NCBI GenBank assembly: GCA_017447185.1
Contig: JAFSOC010000004.1
Coordinates: forward strand, 1-64,000
DNA: 64,000 nucleotides
Reading direction: 5' to 3'
From: Clostridia bacterium
GTDB lineage: Bacteria > Bacillota > Clostridia > Christensenellales > Aristaeellaceae
Position numbers and translations under genes: made by a program. Shown here piece after piece: positions 34,478 through 43,313 of the stretch; positions within the stretch are counted from its first letter, which is position 1; every line of letters starts with the position of its first letter. The notes below the pieces were generated by a model. It was not told the origin of the DNA, searched no databases, and saw nothing but the letters and a program-made list of their open reading frames with translations.

Positions 34478-35365
34478 TCAGTCCGGCAGCAGCGAAATGC
34501 GGACCGGAGTCCCGTGGGTGGAGACGTAAACCGTGCGGCCGTCGCTCAGGGGGATCTTCGCTTCCGTGATTCCCTCCTCGCTTTCCTCGGCCCCGAATCT
34601 CTCCGTCAGCCATAACCCCAGTCCTTCCCACTGGTTCGATCCGCTCATTTCTCCATTCTCGATCAGGTCGTCCCGTTCATCCACGGTATATCCGTCCGTA
34701 CTCCAGATGGCGTCAGGATCGTCCAGCCATCCGATGCTGTAGATCCCGTCAAATCCGCAGTAATCAATATATGTTTCAGCCCAGAACGCATTGACCGTCA
34801 GGATCGGCTCATCCAGCCTTCCGTGTTCGGTCCGGATATAAATCCAGCTTTCTCCTTCATCACAGCTGAAGCTGATGGTCCCGTCTTCTTCCATTACATA
34901 GTCGCACGCTCCGGTGTCGATCAGGTCCTGCGGTGTGCTTTCCCCGAGGGTAAAGGCATAACCGTCGATCTTCACCGTAAGCCGGTAATGGTCTGTCATT
35001 TCCGCCAGCGCTGCCCACAGCGCTTCGTCGTTCTGCAGCGTGTAATATTCCCCCTCCGCCGTCTTCAGGGTCCGCCCTGCAAAGAAAAGATCTGCAGAGG
35101 ACTGATCCTTGAACCAGAAGCCCAGCTTAGCATTTATCCCGTCCGCCGGAGCTTCCGTTTTTTCGCCGATGGCAAGTGCTTTGACCGCGTCCCACAGGGC
35201 AAGTGTGGTTTCCCGGTCGTTGATGTCAATCCAGTCGCCTTCCGTATATGCTGCGCCGCCGGGTTCTGCAGTGATCGCCAATATTTCCGCGATTTCGTCC
35301 GCCGCCGCGGCGCTGCAGGCCGTCAGCATCACCAGTGCCAGAATCATCGCTATCCGTTTTTTCAT
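34478..35365 (-). CDS. Putative lipoprotein of unknown function
   Basis: A 295-residue protein with a lipoprotein signal: basic MKKR, hydrophobic core and the lipobox LTAC with C17, so it should be anchored on the outer face of the membrane. The mature part is acidic, with many Trp, Tyr and Asp, and no family I recognise; cysteines in the middle (GACDY, SCDEGESW, YCGFDG) may form a disulfide outside the cell. GGGAGG lies before the ATG. It stands alone, divergent from the next secreted protein gene. Confidence 0.75.
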   Translation of the reverse strand: MKKRIAMILALVMLTACSAAAADEIAEILAITAEPGGAAYTEGDWIDINDRETTLALWDAVKALAIGEKTEAPADGINAKLGFWFKDQSSADLFFAGRTLKTAEGEYYTLQNDEALWAALAEMTDHYRLTVKIDGYAFTLGESTPQDLIDTGACDYVMEEDGTISFSCDEGESWIYIRTEHGRLDEPILTVNAFWAETYIDYCGFDGIYSIGWLDDPDAIWSTDGYTVDERDDLIENGEMSGSNQWEGLGLWLTERFGAEESEEGITEAKIPLSDGRTVYVSTHGTPVRISLLPD

Positions 35366-35431
35366 GTTCGTTCCCTCCCTTTCATCAGGGTAGACGCATT
35401 CCCCGGGCAGAAAGTTCCGGCAATTCCTCCG

Positions 35432-35460
35432 TTGATTCGGAGACGCCTGTCAGTTATAAT
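35432..35460 (+). promoter_or_regulatory. Promoter of the secreted-protein gene at 35569
   Basis: TTGATT (35432-35437), 17-nt spacer, TATAAT (35455-35460). The predicted untranslated leader is about 100 nt; I see no clear riboswitch in it. Confidence 0.7.
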
Positions 35461-35568
35461 AGTATCAGAAAAAAGGCAAATGGAACACCCGGTCCCTTCT
35501 GTTCCCCCGGCAAACTGAACAAGAAACCCATCCCGACCCGATTGTTTAATTGAAAAAGGAGAATTACC

Positions 35569-37290
35569 ATGAAGCGCTTATTCACCCTGTTCCTGGTTCT
35601 CTCCCTGGTCCTGCTGTCCGCCGGCTTCGCCTCGGCGGAAGAGGACGTAGTCCTGCCCTTCCCCACCGAAACGGAAGTGAATACTTCCTGGGGCGTTTAT
35701 TCGGTGAATATTCCGGATCCCTCCACCATCCTCAGCGGCGGTTCCGTCCGGGCCTCCCTCTACGCCCAGGATCAGTACCGGTCGGAGGATATTGATGGGC
35801 TGCACATCGGCAGTTCCGTCCAGGTGGCCGGGGAGGTATACCGGGTTGCCGAACTCGACATGCGCCAGGACGGCTGCGTGGTCATAGACGGCGGCGCAGG
35901 CTCGGTGCCCGTCGTTTTCCGGCCCCATGGAGAGCTGTACGTCGCAACCCGGAACGACTTCGCGGTGGGCAGCTATGTGGGCGATTACACGCTGATGCTT
36001 CCCCTGCCGGATCAATTCTGTTTCTACTGGATGCACAGTGACGGAACCATCGGATATTATGACGGCAATGGCTTTGCGGACCTGCTGGCCGGTGGCAGCC
36101 TTTCGATGCTGGACCGTTCCTGCGCGGTCCTCTCCTTCTCCGGCGGCCAGCCGTCGGCCGTGGTCTTTGCGGATTATATGGTAACCAATCCGGAGGAAAT
36201 CCTCCATACGGCAGCCGCCTCCAAAGCCTCTCCCGGCGGTATTCCCAACACGCCTCCCCATACCGGAGGCGGAGCCGGTTCCTTCACCCTTGAGACAATC
36301 ATGTGGAATGGCGCCGGCCTCGGCAAATGCGCTGTGCCGGCGGGATACACCCTGTCTTCGGAAGTGCACCTCGATGATGAAACCACCTGCCTAGGCGCGC
36401 CGCTCCGTCTCAGCGTACAGGTCTATTCACCCTCCGCTTCCTCCACCCTGGGTTACTACAGCAATGAAGTCTATATTGAGCGGGTCAAAGGGCCCTTCCG
36501 CCACAAGGAAGGCGAGCTGGACGGGCAGCTGAACGTCTTCATGATGCACTACATGAACGCATCTGAGTTCTGTGACTGGCTTGCTTCCAGGATGGCTTCC
36601 GGAATTACCTTCTGGAAAAATGAGGATACCTCCTTCCTTGACAGAACGATCGATTCCCAGCTGGCACAATACAGAGAAATCGCCGAACCTGAGCTGGCGA
36701 AGATGAGAGTCAAAACGAACTGGTACGATGTCACCACAGCCCACCGGGTTTATACCTATGAATACGGCGGCGCCACTTACGCCCTGTGCATCCTGGCGAA
36801 AGTACGGGCCTATCAGATGAAGGCCTCATCCGCTGTCGTCACCTGCTGGGATGTGCCGGAGTACTACTATCTCAACTGTCTCCTTTCCGATTATGAACAG
36901 ATCCATGCAACGGATTTCCAGGTCTTCACTGCAAACACCACCATCAGCGACACCTTTGTCCATCTGCAGGAGGATCTTACCGAACAGATCAAGTCAGATA
37001 TCATGGCCGGCTGGGCCAGGGCCATCGCGGCCAGCAATGCCTACACAGCCGCTATGAATGCCCTGGTTTCCCAGTCTGTGGAAAGCTACCTGAATTCCTC
37101 GAATTACAGTTACTCGGACCGGTTCTCGGACTACATCTTTGACCGGAACGAATACACCACCAGCGACGGATATACCTGTGACATTTCCACCTCCTACGAC
37201 TACGTCTGGGAAGGAAGCGGCGGAACCGTGTACTACAGCAACAACGCCCTGGATATGCCCAGCGGCGCCACCCGGTTGTCCCCGCGGTAA
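35569..37290 (+). CDS. Secreted protein of unknown function
   Basis: A 573-residue exported protein. A classical signal peptide ends around FASAEED (residues 22-27). The first 200 residues are beta-rich (VQVAGEVYRVAELDMRQDG, FRPHGELYVATRNDFAVG), a Gly/Pro linker follows (SPGGIPNTPPHTGGGAG, about 220-240), and the C-terminal 300 residues are mixed with many Tyr, Ser and Trp. No catalytic motif or cell-wall anchor is visible. AAAAGGAG precedes the ATG. I do not recognise the family. It may be a surface or host-associated factor, but this is only inference from export. Confidence 0.75.
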   Translation: MKRLFTLFLVLSLVLLSAGFASAEEDVVLPFPTETEVNTSWGVYSVNIPDPSTILSGGSVRASLYAQDQYRSEDIDGLHIGSSVQVAGEVYRVAELDMRQDGCVVIDGGAGSVPVVFRPHGELYVATRNDFAVGSYVGDYTLMLPLPDQFCFYWMHSDGTIGYYDGNGFADLLAGGSLSMLDRSCAVLSFSGGQPSAVVFADYMVTNPEEILHTAAASKASPGGIPNTPPHTGGGAGSFTLETIMWNGAGLGKCAVPAGYTLSSEVHLDDETTCLGAPLRLSVQVYSPSASSTLGYYSNEVYIERVKGPFRHKEGELDGQLNVFMMHYMNASEFCDWLASRMASGITFWKNEDTSFLDRTIDSQLAQYREIAEPELAKMRVKTNWYDVTTAHRVYTYEYGGATYALCILAKVRAYQMKASSAVVTCWDVPEYYYLNCLLSDYEQIHATDFQVFTANTTISDTFVHLQEDLTEQIKSDIMAGWARAIAASNAYTAAMNALVSQSVESYLNSSNYSYSDRFSDYIFDRNEYTTSDGYTCDISTSYDYVWEGSGGTVYYSNNALDMPSGATRLSPR

Positions 37291-37306
37291 CCTTGCATCT
37301 TTTTGA

Positions 37307-37335
37307 TTGACAAATCCCCCGCAAGGGGAGAAAAT
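37307..37335 (+). promoter_or_regulatory. Possible promoter of the MFS gene at 37378
   Basis: TTGACA (37307-37312), 17-nt spacer, GAAAAT (37330-37335). The -35 is perfect and the -10 is weak. Confidence 0.45.
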
Positions 37336-37377
37336 AGACCCATAAAAAAGGAAAATACAGGAAGGGGCGTGATTTCC

Positions 37378-38919
37378 TTGGCTTCCGGCAAGCCCAAGCT
37401 TTTCACGAAAACCGAATGGTCATGGATTTTCTATGACTGGGCCAACTCCATTTATGCCACCAATATCATGGCGGCGATTTTCCCGACGATCTTTGTTTCC
37501 ATTGCCGGTGAAGCGGGCGATATCTGGTGGGGCTACGGCACATCCATCGCCACCTTCTTCGTTGCACTGCTGGCGCCGATCCTCGGTGCCATCGCGGACT
37601 ACAAGGGTATGAAGAAAAAGCTCTTCACCGTGTTCATGCTGATCGGCGTTGTCTTTACCTTCGCCATTGCCCTGGTCATGAACAACTGGAAGCTGATGCT
37701 CGTGGGATATATCCTCAGCCGGATCGGCTTCTCCGGGTCCTGCCTCTTCTATGATTCCTTCCTGACGGATGTCACCACGGATGAGCGGATGGACAAGGTA
37801 TCCTCCTGGGGCTATGCCATGGGCTACATCGGCGGCAGCACGATTCCCTTCGTGATCTCCATCGTCGTCCTGCTGGTGATGGGCTACAGCAATCCCTTCG
37901 CCCAGAAGTTCTCCATCATCATTACCAGTATCTGGTGGCTGGTGTTCTCCATTCCCTTCCTGAAGAATGTGACCCAGACCCATTATATCGAGCGCACGGG
38001 GCATACTTCCGTGGGCCAGATTTTCCGGAATATCGGCCATACCGCCGTGGATATTTTCCGGCGCAGGGGCCTGTTCCTCTTTGTGCTGGCTTACTTCTTC
38101 TATATCGACGGCGTCGGCACGATCATTTCCATCTCCACCGCCTACGGCACCACCCTGGGCCTGGGCTCTGTCGGAATGATCCTGGCCCTCCTGGTTACGC
38201 AGATCGTGGCCATGCCCTGCTCCATCATCTTTGCGAACCTGGCGGATAAGTTCACCGCCCGTAAAGCGCTGATCGGCGCCATCATCATCTATACCCTGAT
38301 CTGTGTGGTCGGCTTCTACATGGGCTTCTCCCTGGAGCCCCACCAGGACAAGTATGAAGCCGCGCTGAAGGCGGATTACACCGAACAGCTGAAGGACCTG
38401 ACGGATGAGAATGCCATTGCCCTGCGCGACGACCTGAAGAACTACTTCACGGATAAGGAAGCGCAGATAAAGGCTGACGAAGCCTTCATCAAAATCATCG
38501 GGGAAAAGGAAACCGCCTCTCCCGAGGTGGAGCGTGTTACCGTCACCTTCGCGAACTTCATCGCCAACCGGTATGAGGAAATTGACGGATTCAAAAAAGC
38601 CATCTCCTTCTCCACCATCCTCTTCTGGGCCATGGCCGTGCTGGTCGGTACGGTCCAGGGCGGTATCCAGGCCGTCAGCCGCAGCTACTTCGGCAAGCTG
38701 ATTCCGAAGAAGCGCAGCAATGAATTCTTCGGTTTCTTCGATATCTTCGGCAAGTTCGCCTCCGTGCTCGGGCCCTTCCTCTATGCCCTCATCAGCGGCT
38801 GGACCGGGCGGAGCAGCTTCGGTGTCCTTGCGCTGATTCTCCTGTTCCTGATCGGCCTGGTCATCATGGTCGCCGGAAAGAAGCACTTCGAAGCCCTGGA
38901 TACCCAGACCGAAGAGTAA
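37378..38919 (+). CDS. MFS permease, UMF1/Atg22-like, with soluble insert
   Basis: A 513-residue, about 12-helix transporter. The start of the mature sequence, WSWIFYDWANSIYATNIMAAIFPTIF written in pieces as WSWIFYDWANS and YATNIMAAIFP, is the hallmark of the UMF1 family, related to yeast Atg22 amino acid effluxers. Unusual is a hydrophilic helical insert of about 85 residues (from about 325 to 405, rich in Lys, Glu and Asp) between the second-half helices; ordinary members have about 420-450 residues. I chose the TTG at 37378, which has AGGAAGGGG at the right distance; a GTG at 37369 abuts that box. Substrate unknown. Confidence 0.88.
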   Translation: MASGKPKLFTKTEWSWIFYDWANSIYATNIMAAIFPTIFVSIAGEAGDIWWGYGTSIATFFVALLAPILGAIADYKGMKKKLFTVFMLIGVVFTFAIALVMNNWKLMLVGYILSRIGFSGSCLFYDSFLTDVTTDERMDKVSSWGYAMGYIGGSTIPFVISIVVLLVMGYSNPFAQKFSIIITSIWWLVFSIPFLKNVTQTHYIERTGHTSVGQIFRNIGHTAVDIFRRRGLFLFVLAYFFYIDGVGTIISISTAYGTTLGLGSVGMILALLVTQIVAMPCSIIFANLADKFTARKALIGAIIIYTLICVVGFYMGFSLEPHQDKYEAALKADYTEQLKDLTDENAIALRDDLKNYFTDKEAQIKADEAFIKIIGEKETASPEVERVTVTFANFIANRYEEIDGFKKAISFSTILFWAMAVLVGTVQGGIQAVSRSYFGKLIPKKRSNEFFGFFDIFGKFASVLGPFLYALISGWTGRSSFGVLALILLFLIGLVIMVAGKKHFEALDTQTEE

Positions 38920-38938
38920 TCTCCCCGGAAAATAACTG

Positions 38939-38970
38939 AACCGCCTTCCGATGAAGGCGGTTTATTTTTT
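38939..38970 (+). terminator. Intrinsic terminator after the MFS gene
   Basis: Stem AACCGCCTTC (38939-38948) with its complement (38953-38962), 4-nt loop, then TTATTTTTT. It overlaps the stop codon of the converging J-domain gene. Confidence 0.85.
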
Positions 38971-39486
38971 CAGGATATTGCGGAATGCTTTTTTCATCTT
39001 TCCGTGGAGCGTTTCCGCTTCCCGCTGCGCGATGACAGCAGCCAGCGCTCCGCTGCGGTATACGTTGTTTTCCGGGCTTCTGCGTACCGCTTCCCGGAAG
39101 GACTGATGGGCGCTCTCGTACTGTTCCATCGCCATCAGCACCTTGCCCTGCATGTAATACCAGTCTCCGTCCCGCTTGTCGCACAGCAGCAGCTGCCGCA
39201 GCGCTCCCTGCGGATTGTCCCGGGACAGCGTGCGTTCCGCCATCAGGATGGCTTCCGCAACGGACGGTGACGGCCCGATCTTGGATTGCGGCTTGGGGGA
39301 AGCCAGCCGGAGCGCTTCCTCATAGGCCAGGTTCAGCCGGACCATGCGCGTCTGCGCTTCCTCTTTCAACTGAGGATCCTGGATCATGTCCGGATGGCAC
39401 TGTTTCACCAGTGTCCGGTAGGCGGTCCGGATCTCATCCTGGTCCGCCCATCCCTTCAGGCCCAGTACCTCGAACGGATTATTCAT
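38962..39486 (-). CDS. J-domain protein with helical-repeat tail
   Basis: A 174-residue protein that starts with a DnaJ J-domain (NPFEVLGLKGWADQDEIRTAYR, then HPD at about 32-34), the part that stimulates DnaK ATPase. It lacks the Gly/Phe region and zinc domain of DnaJ. The rest (about 75-170) is helical and resembles TPR-type repeats (YYMQGKVLMAMEQYESAHQSF), probably a client- or partner-binding part. GGGAG lies before the ATG; murA ends 17 nt upstream, so they are likely cotranscribed. Confidence 0.88.
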   Translation of the reverse strand: MNNPFEVLGLKGWADQDEIRTAYRTLVKQCHPDMIQDPQLKEEAQTRMVRLNLAYEEALRLASPKPQSKIGPSPSVAEAILMAERTLSRDNPQGALRQLLLCDKRDGDWYYMQGKVLMAMEQYESAHQSFREAVRRSPENNVYRSGALAAVIAQREAETLHGKMKKAFRNILKK

Positions 39487-39503
39487 GAACGTCTCCCTTC
39501 CGG

Positions 39504-40769
39504 TCAGAGAACCGGCTCCCGCCGGATTTCCGCGCCAAGAGAACGAAGCTTGTCTTCGATATGTTCATATCCGCGGTCTATATATCCGGGTTCATAGATT
39601 TCGGAAGTTCCGCGGGCCATCAGGCTCGCAATAATCAGCGCGGCGCCGGCCCGCAGGTCCGTCGCGGTCATCGGAGCGCTGTACAGTTCCGGAACGCCCT
39701 CGATAATGGCGGAGCGCCCCATCACGCGGACATGCGCTCCCATCCGGCGGATTTCATCCAGGTGGCGGAACCGCTGTTCGAAAATCGTCTCGGTCACGAT
39801 GCTGGTTCCCTTGGCGGTCGTCAGCAGCGCGCTCATGGGCTGCTGCAGGTCCGTGGGGAATCCGGGATATACCTGTGTCTTGATGTTGATGGCGCGGCGC
39901 GGGCCCACTACGTGCACCCGGATGGCGTCATCCTGGTCCGTCACCTTGACACCCATCTCCAGGAGCTTCGCGCTCAGCGCGTCCATATGCGTCGGAATGC
40001 ATCCGCTGATAATCACGTCTCCGCCGGTGGCGGCCGCCGCGATCATCAGGGTTCCCGTTTCAATCTGGTCCGGAATGACGGCGTAGGTGCTTCCGTGCAT
40101 ATACTGCACGCCCCGGATCCGGATCGTATCCGTTCCGGCGCCGCGGATACGCGCGCCCATACTGTTCAGGAAGTTGGCAAGGTCAACGATGTGCGGTTCC
40201 TTGGCCGCGTTGTAGATCACTGTATTTCCCTTGGCCTTGGAGGCGGCCAGCATCACGTTGACCGTGGCGCCCACCGTCACCATGTCGAAGAAAACATCCC
40301 CGCCGGTCAGGTCGTCGCACTCTGCAGTCAGCATGCCGCCGATTTCACCGGCTTCCGCGCCGATGGACTGGAAGCCCTTCAGGTGCTGGTCCACCGGACG
40401 GGTGCCGATTTCGCATCCGCCGGGGGTCGGGATCTTCGCCCGGCCGCAGCGGCCCAGCAGCGCGCCCAGCAGGTAGTAGCTGGCGCGAAGGCGCTGCGCG
40501 TTATGATAGGAGATGGTAGTTCCCTCCGCAGGGCGGGGGTCTACCCGCATCACTTTTCCGGGTTCGTAGTCCACTTTTGCGCCCAGCTCCTGCAGGATAT
40601 CCGCCAGCGCATGGACGTCCTCAATATCAGGCAGGTTTTCAATGGTGCAGGGTTCATCGCAAAGAAGCGTAGCCGGAATCACCGCGACAGCCGTATTTTT
40701 GCCGCCGCTGACCCGGACCTGGCCCTCCAGGGAGTGACCGCCGGTGACAAGCATCCGCTCCTTACCCAA
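39504..40769 (-). CDS. murA: UDP-GlcNAc 1-carboxyvinyltransferase
   Basis: A 421-residue enzyme for the first committed step of peptidoglycan synthesis, adding enolpyruvate to UDP-GlcNAc. The catalytic cysteine (C119, in TPGGCEIGTRPVDQH) is present, so fosfomycin sensitivity is expected from family knowledge. Other signatures: VRVSGGKNTAV near the start, FPTDLQQPMSALL and the terminal DRGYEHIEDKL. AGGAGGTG lies 6 nt before the TTG at 40769, which I prefer over the GTG at 40778 that is inside the ribosome binding site. Confidence 0.95.
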   Translation of the reverse strand: MGKERMLVTGGHSLEGQVRVSGGKNTAVAVIPATLLCDEPCTIENLPDIEDVHALADILQELGAKVDYEPGKVMRVDPRPAEGTTISYHNAQRLRASYYLLGALLGRCGRAKIPTPGGCEIGTRPVDQHLKGFQSIGAEAGEIGGMLTAECDDLTGGDVFFDMVTVGATVNVMLAASKAKGNTVIYNAAKEPHIVDLANFLNSMGARIRGAGTDTIRIRGVQYMHGSTYAVIPDQIETGTLMIAAAATGGDVIISGCIPTHMDALSAKLLEMGVKVTDQDDAIRVHVVGPRRAINIKTQVYPGFPTDLQQPMSALLTTAKGTSIVTETIFEQRFRHLDEIRRMGAHVRVMGRSAIIEGVPELYSAPMTATDLRAGAALIIASLMARGTSEIYEPGYIDRGYEHIEDKLRSLGAEIRREPVL

Positions 40770-40808
40770 TGAATCCACCTCCTGCCGGAATTATCCATTG
40801 TTCCTCTT

Positions 40809-40837
40809 ATTATACACTTTTCAGGGAAGGCTGACAA
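40809..40837 (-). promoter_or_regulatory. Promoter of murA and the J-domain gene
   Basis: Minus strand: TTGTCA (40837-40832), 17-nt spacer, TATAAT (40814-40809). Confidence 0.85.
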
Positions 40838-40861
40838 GCTGAACCGAAACAGGCGCCTGCA

Positions 40862-40890
40862 TTGACGCCGCCCCCGCAAACAGGTACAAT
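40862..40890 (+). promoter_or_regulatory. Promoter of the small membrane protein gene
   Basis: TTGACG (40862-40867), 17-nt spacer, TACAAT (40885-40890), start near 40897, 31 nt before the ATG at 40928. Confidence 0.8.
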
Positions 40891-40927
40891 GAACCGGAAA
40901 CATTGTCCTTAAGCGGAGGAGGATATC

Positions 40928-41143
40928 ATGAGCAGAAAGCTGATCCTGCCGGGCGGCATTCTCTGGCTTTCCGGGCTGCTGGTGAGCATTATCGGCATGA
41001 ATATTAAGAATGAACATGGTTCCCTGATTGCCGTCATCGGCAACGTCATGTTCTTCGTCGGCCTCGCCATCGTGGCCGCTGCCTGGCTGATCGCCCGGAG
41101 GAATGAAGAAAACAAGCCGGACGAAGAAAAGCGGGAGGAATGA
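40928..41143 (+). CDS. Small two-helix membrane protein
   Basis: A 71-residue protein with two TM helices (about 6-24 and 33-56) joined by a short loop (KNEHG), and a charged Lys/Glu tail (ARRNEENKPDEEKREE) expected in the cytoplasm. GGAGGAGG is 6 nt before the ATG. No family is recognised. It shares a promoter with the next gene, 3 nt downstream, so the two products may act together. Confidence 0.7.
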   Translation: MSRKLILPGGILWLSGLLVSIIGMNIKNEHGSLIAVIGNVMFFVGLAIVAAAWLIARRNEENKPDEEKREE

Positions 41144-41146
41144 CCT

Positions 41147-42049
41147 GTGATCCGGCGTCTTGCCTGTTTCCTGCTGGCGCTGCTGTGCCTGTGCGGCACG
41201 GCAGGCGCGGAATCCGCCTCCCCTGAAGAGGAAACGGTTTTCCCGCCGGAGGAATATGCGTATACCGGAAAGCTGCGGTCCCGCTATGAGTCGGATACCC
41301 TGATCTTTACGGTGGAAAGCTGCACCGCCGGTAACGTCTTCTTCGTCCTCACAAAGATCTGGGTGCAGGACCCGGAACGCCAGATCCGGAAGGTGTGCGG
41401 TTCCTGGGGCAAATCCCTGGCGGATCCCATGCGCCTCATGAAGCAGCTGCCGGAGGCGGTCCTGGCCACAAATGCCAGCGGCTACATCAGCAAAACGTAT
41501 CCGGATCTGCCGGAAGGATATCCCGGCGTCCCCGAGGATTATTATTTCACCACCCTTGGCTCCGTCGTCGTGACTGACGGCGAAGTGCTCCGGAACCTGG
41601 AAGGCGTTCCCTTCTGGGGCCTGGCGCTGACCTCCGCCGGCATCACCCTGTACCGCGGCGCGGACAACGCGGATGTCCTGGCCGATAATCCCAGCCAGAC
41701 ATGGGCTTTCTTTGAGAACTGCGCCATGCAGGTGAACGGGGAAAACACTCTCCCGGAAGAGGGCACCTGGCCCATGGCCCGGGAAAAGCATCCCCGCACC
41801 GTTCTCGCCCGCATCAACCGCAACAACTACGTGCTGCTGCATGTGATGAAATACGGGAATTCAAACGGAGCCAGCCTGTACTGGATCAATGATTTCTTCT
41901 CCCATCACTTCCGGGCAGAATGGGTTTACAACCTGGACGGCGGATCTTCCTCCTCCCTGATTTACCGCACACAGGAAAAAAAGCCCCGCCTGAAGCGGCA
42001 TGTGCCGAACAGGCAGGGCATTATGGATATCCTCTGTTTTACGGAATAA
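41147..42049 (+). CDS. Secreted NAGPA-like phosphodiester glycosidase domain protein
   Basis: A 300-residue exported protein: signal peptide MIRRLACFLLALLCLCGTAGA with cleavage near residue 21, then one domain of the NAGPA (phosphodiester alpha-GlcNAcase) family. Supporting features are LPEAVLATNASGYI, the central ALTSAGITLY and NYVLLHVM strands, and the signature YNLDGGSSSSLIYR near the end. Bacterial members act on cell-wall or exopolysaccharide phosphodiesters. GTG start at 41147 with GGGAGGA 8 nt upstream, tightly coupled to the small membrane gene. Confidence 0.85.
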   Translation: MIRRLACFLLALLCLCGTAGAESASPEEETVFPPEEYAYTGKLRSRYESDTLIFTVESCTAGNVFFVLTKIWVQDPERQIRKVCGSWGKSLADPMRLMKQLPEAVLATNASGYISKTYPDLPEGYPGVPEDYYFTTLGSVVVTDGEVLRNLEGVPFWGLALTSAGITLYRGADNADVLADNPSQTWAFFENCAMQVNGENTLPEEGTWPMAREKHPRTVLARINRNNYVLLHVMKYGNSNGASLYWINDFFSHHFRAEWVYNLDGGSSSSLIYRTQEKKPRLKRHVPNRQGIMDILCFTE

Positions 42050-42068
42050 ACCGGAATCCCGGCGGCGG

Positions 42069-43220
42069 TTACTGGGCGTCCGCCGTCAGTTCATCCATGG
42101 TCACAAATTCCTTCAGGATGAATACGTGGTATCCGTTCACGTCCACTTCGCACCATTTTTTGTTCTGGGCGTAGATCGTCAGCGTATCGCCCGGATAAAC
42201 GTTCTCCACTTTCTGGTATTTGCTGCTGTCCCCTGAGCGGACCCCGATGGGTTCCTTGCTCTTCGTCTTCCCGTTGATGGTCACCTTCGCGGTGCTGTAT
42301 TCCCGGGGAATGTTGGACCAGAAATCCAGGCACGTATTGGGAACGAACACCCGGGGAACCCCTGCCTCCTGCAGGTCAATCAGCGACCATTCGTTGCCGA
42401 CCCGGACCACCTGGACCACCTTGCCTACCGTCGCCCGGCCCAGGATTGTGGATTTGTCGCTCTTGTCAGCGTGGTAGCCGACTTCCTTGGACATCCGCGG
42501 GGACTTGACCACCGCGAGCACTTTCTCCTCGGGAGCTTCCGTTTCCCAGGACAGGTGCCAGGTCTCCACCATCTGCTGTTCCCCGTTGATCTCGATCAGG
42601 GAGCGGATCACGCCCAGGTGGATCACCTTGATCTCGGTTTCGTTTCCCGCCTCGTCCCGGTATACGGTTTTCGTTTCCGAGCCGTTGTTGACAAATGCCC
42701 AGTTCAGGGCTTTCCAGTATTTCGCATCCCCGGCGGCGTTTCCGTTCTGTTCAACGTCTGCCGGGTCTTCATCGCCGATATCGTGCTGCTCGCCGTTTTC
42801 ATCGGTATAGGTGCTGTCCAGCGTCTCGCCGTATTCCATATCCAGCCAGAGGTTCAGCGCCTGCCTGCTCCGCAGCAGTGCTTCCCCGACGGTGGCCTTG
42901 GTCCCGCTGGGCAGGACAATCGTATGGCCTACGTAGGAAATGACGGATCCGTCGATATAGCCGTAATAGGGATCGGCGTTGTTGGCGCTGTAGGATATGC
43001 CGGTTTTCCCGTCCACCGTTTCACCGGTTTTGCGGATATAGGTGCCGGCGCCGAGCGTGCTGCTCGCCCTCAGCTCCCCGTCAATCATCACATACAGCTG
43101 GGTGGACGCGTTGGTTTTATAGAGACAGGTCTGGTTCCAGGTCAGTGAGATGGCAAAGGCAGACGTGCAAAGGCACACCACCGCAGCCAGCATGCACAGG
43201 AGAAAGACCCACCGCTTCAT
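42069..43220 (-). CDS. Secreted protein with SH3-like domains
   Basis: A 383-residue exported protein. Signal peptide MKRWVFLLCMLAAVVCLCTSAFA (1-23). Three SH3-like beta modules can be read: about 25-95 (TGETVDGKTGISYSANNADP), about 245-300 (ATVGKVVQVVRVGNEWSLID) and the last 55 residues (NVYPGDTLTIYAQNKKWCEV). Such bacterial SH3 modules bind peptidoglycan or peptides. No catalytic domain is evident in the middle. Upstream TTGATT-like signals are unclear. It probably acts at the wall; partner unknown. Confidence 0.75.
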   Translation of the reverse strand: MKRWVFLLCMLAAVVCLCTSAFAISLTWNQTCLYKTNASTQLYVMIDGELRASSTLGAGTYIRKTGETVDGKTGISYSANNADPYYGYIDGSVISYVGHTIVLPSGTKATVGEALLRSRQALNLWLDMEYGETLDSTYTDENGEQHDIGDEDPADVEQNGNAAGDAKYWKALNWAFVNNGSETKTVYRDEAGNETEIKVIHLGVIRSLIEINGEQQMVETWHLSWETEAPEEKVLAVVKSPRMSKEVGYHADKSDKSTILGRATVGKVVQVVRVGNEWSLIDLQEAGVPRVFVPNTCLDFWSNIPREYSTAKVTINGKTKSKEPIGVRSGDSSKYQKVENVYPGDTLTIYAQNKKWCEVDVNGYHVFILKEFVTMDELTADAQ

Positions 43221-43313
43221 AAATCAACCTCCCCATCCGGATCGGACAGATGTTCTTCTCATTTTCCCATATTCGGTTCAGAATGTCAAACTTCACGAAA
43301 GGACGCCCGCTTT

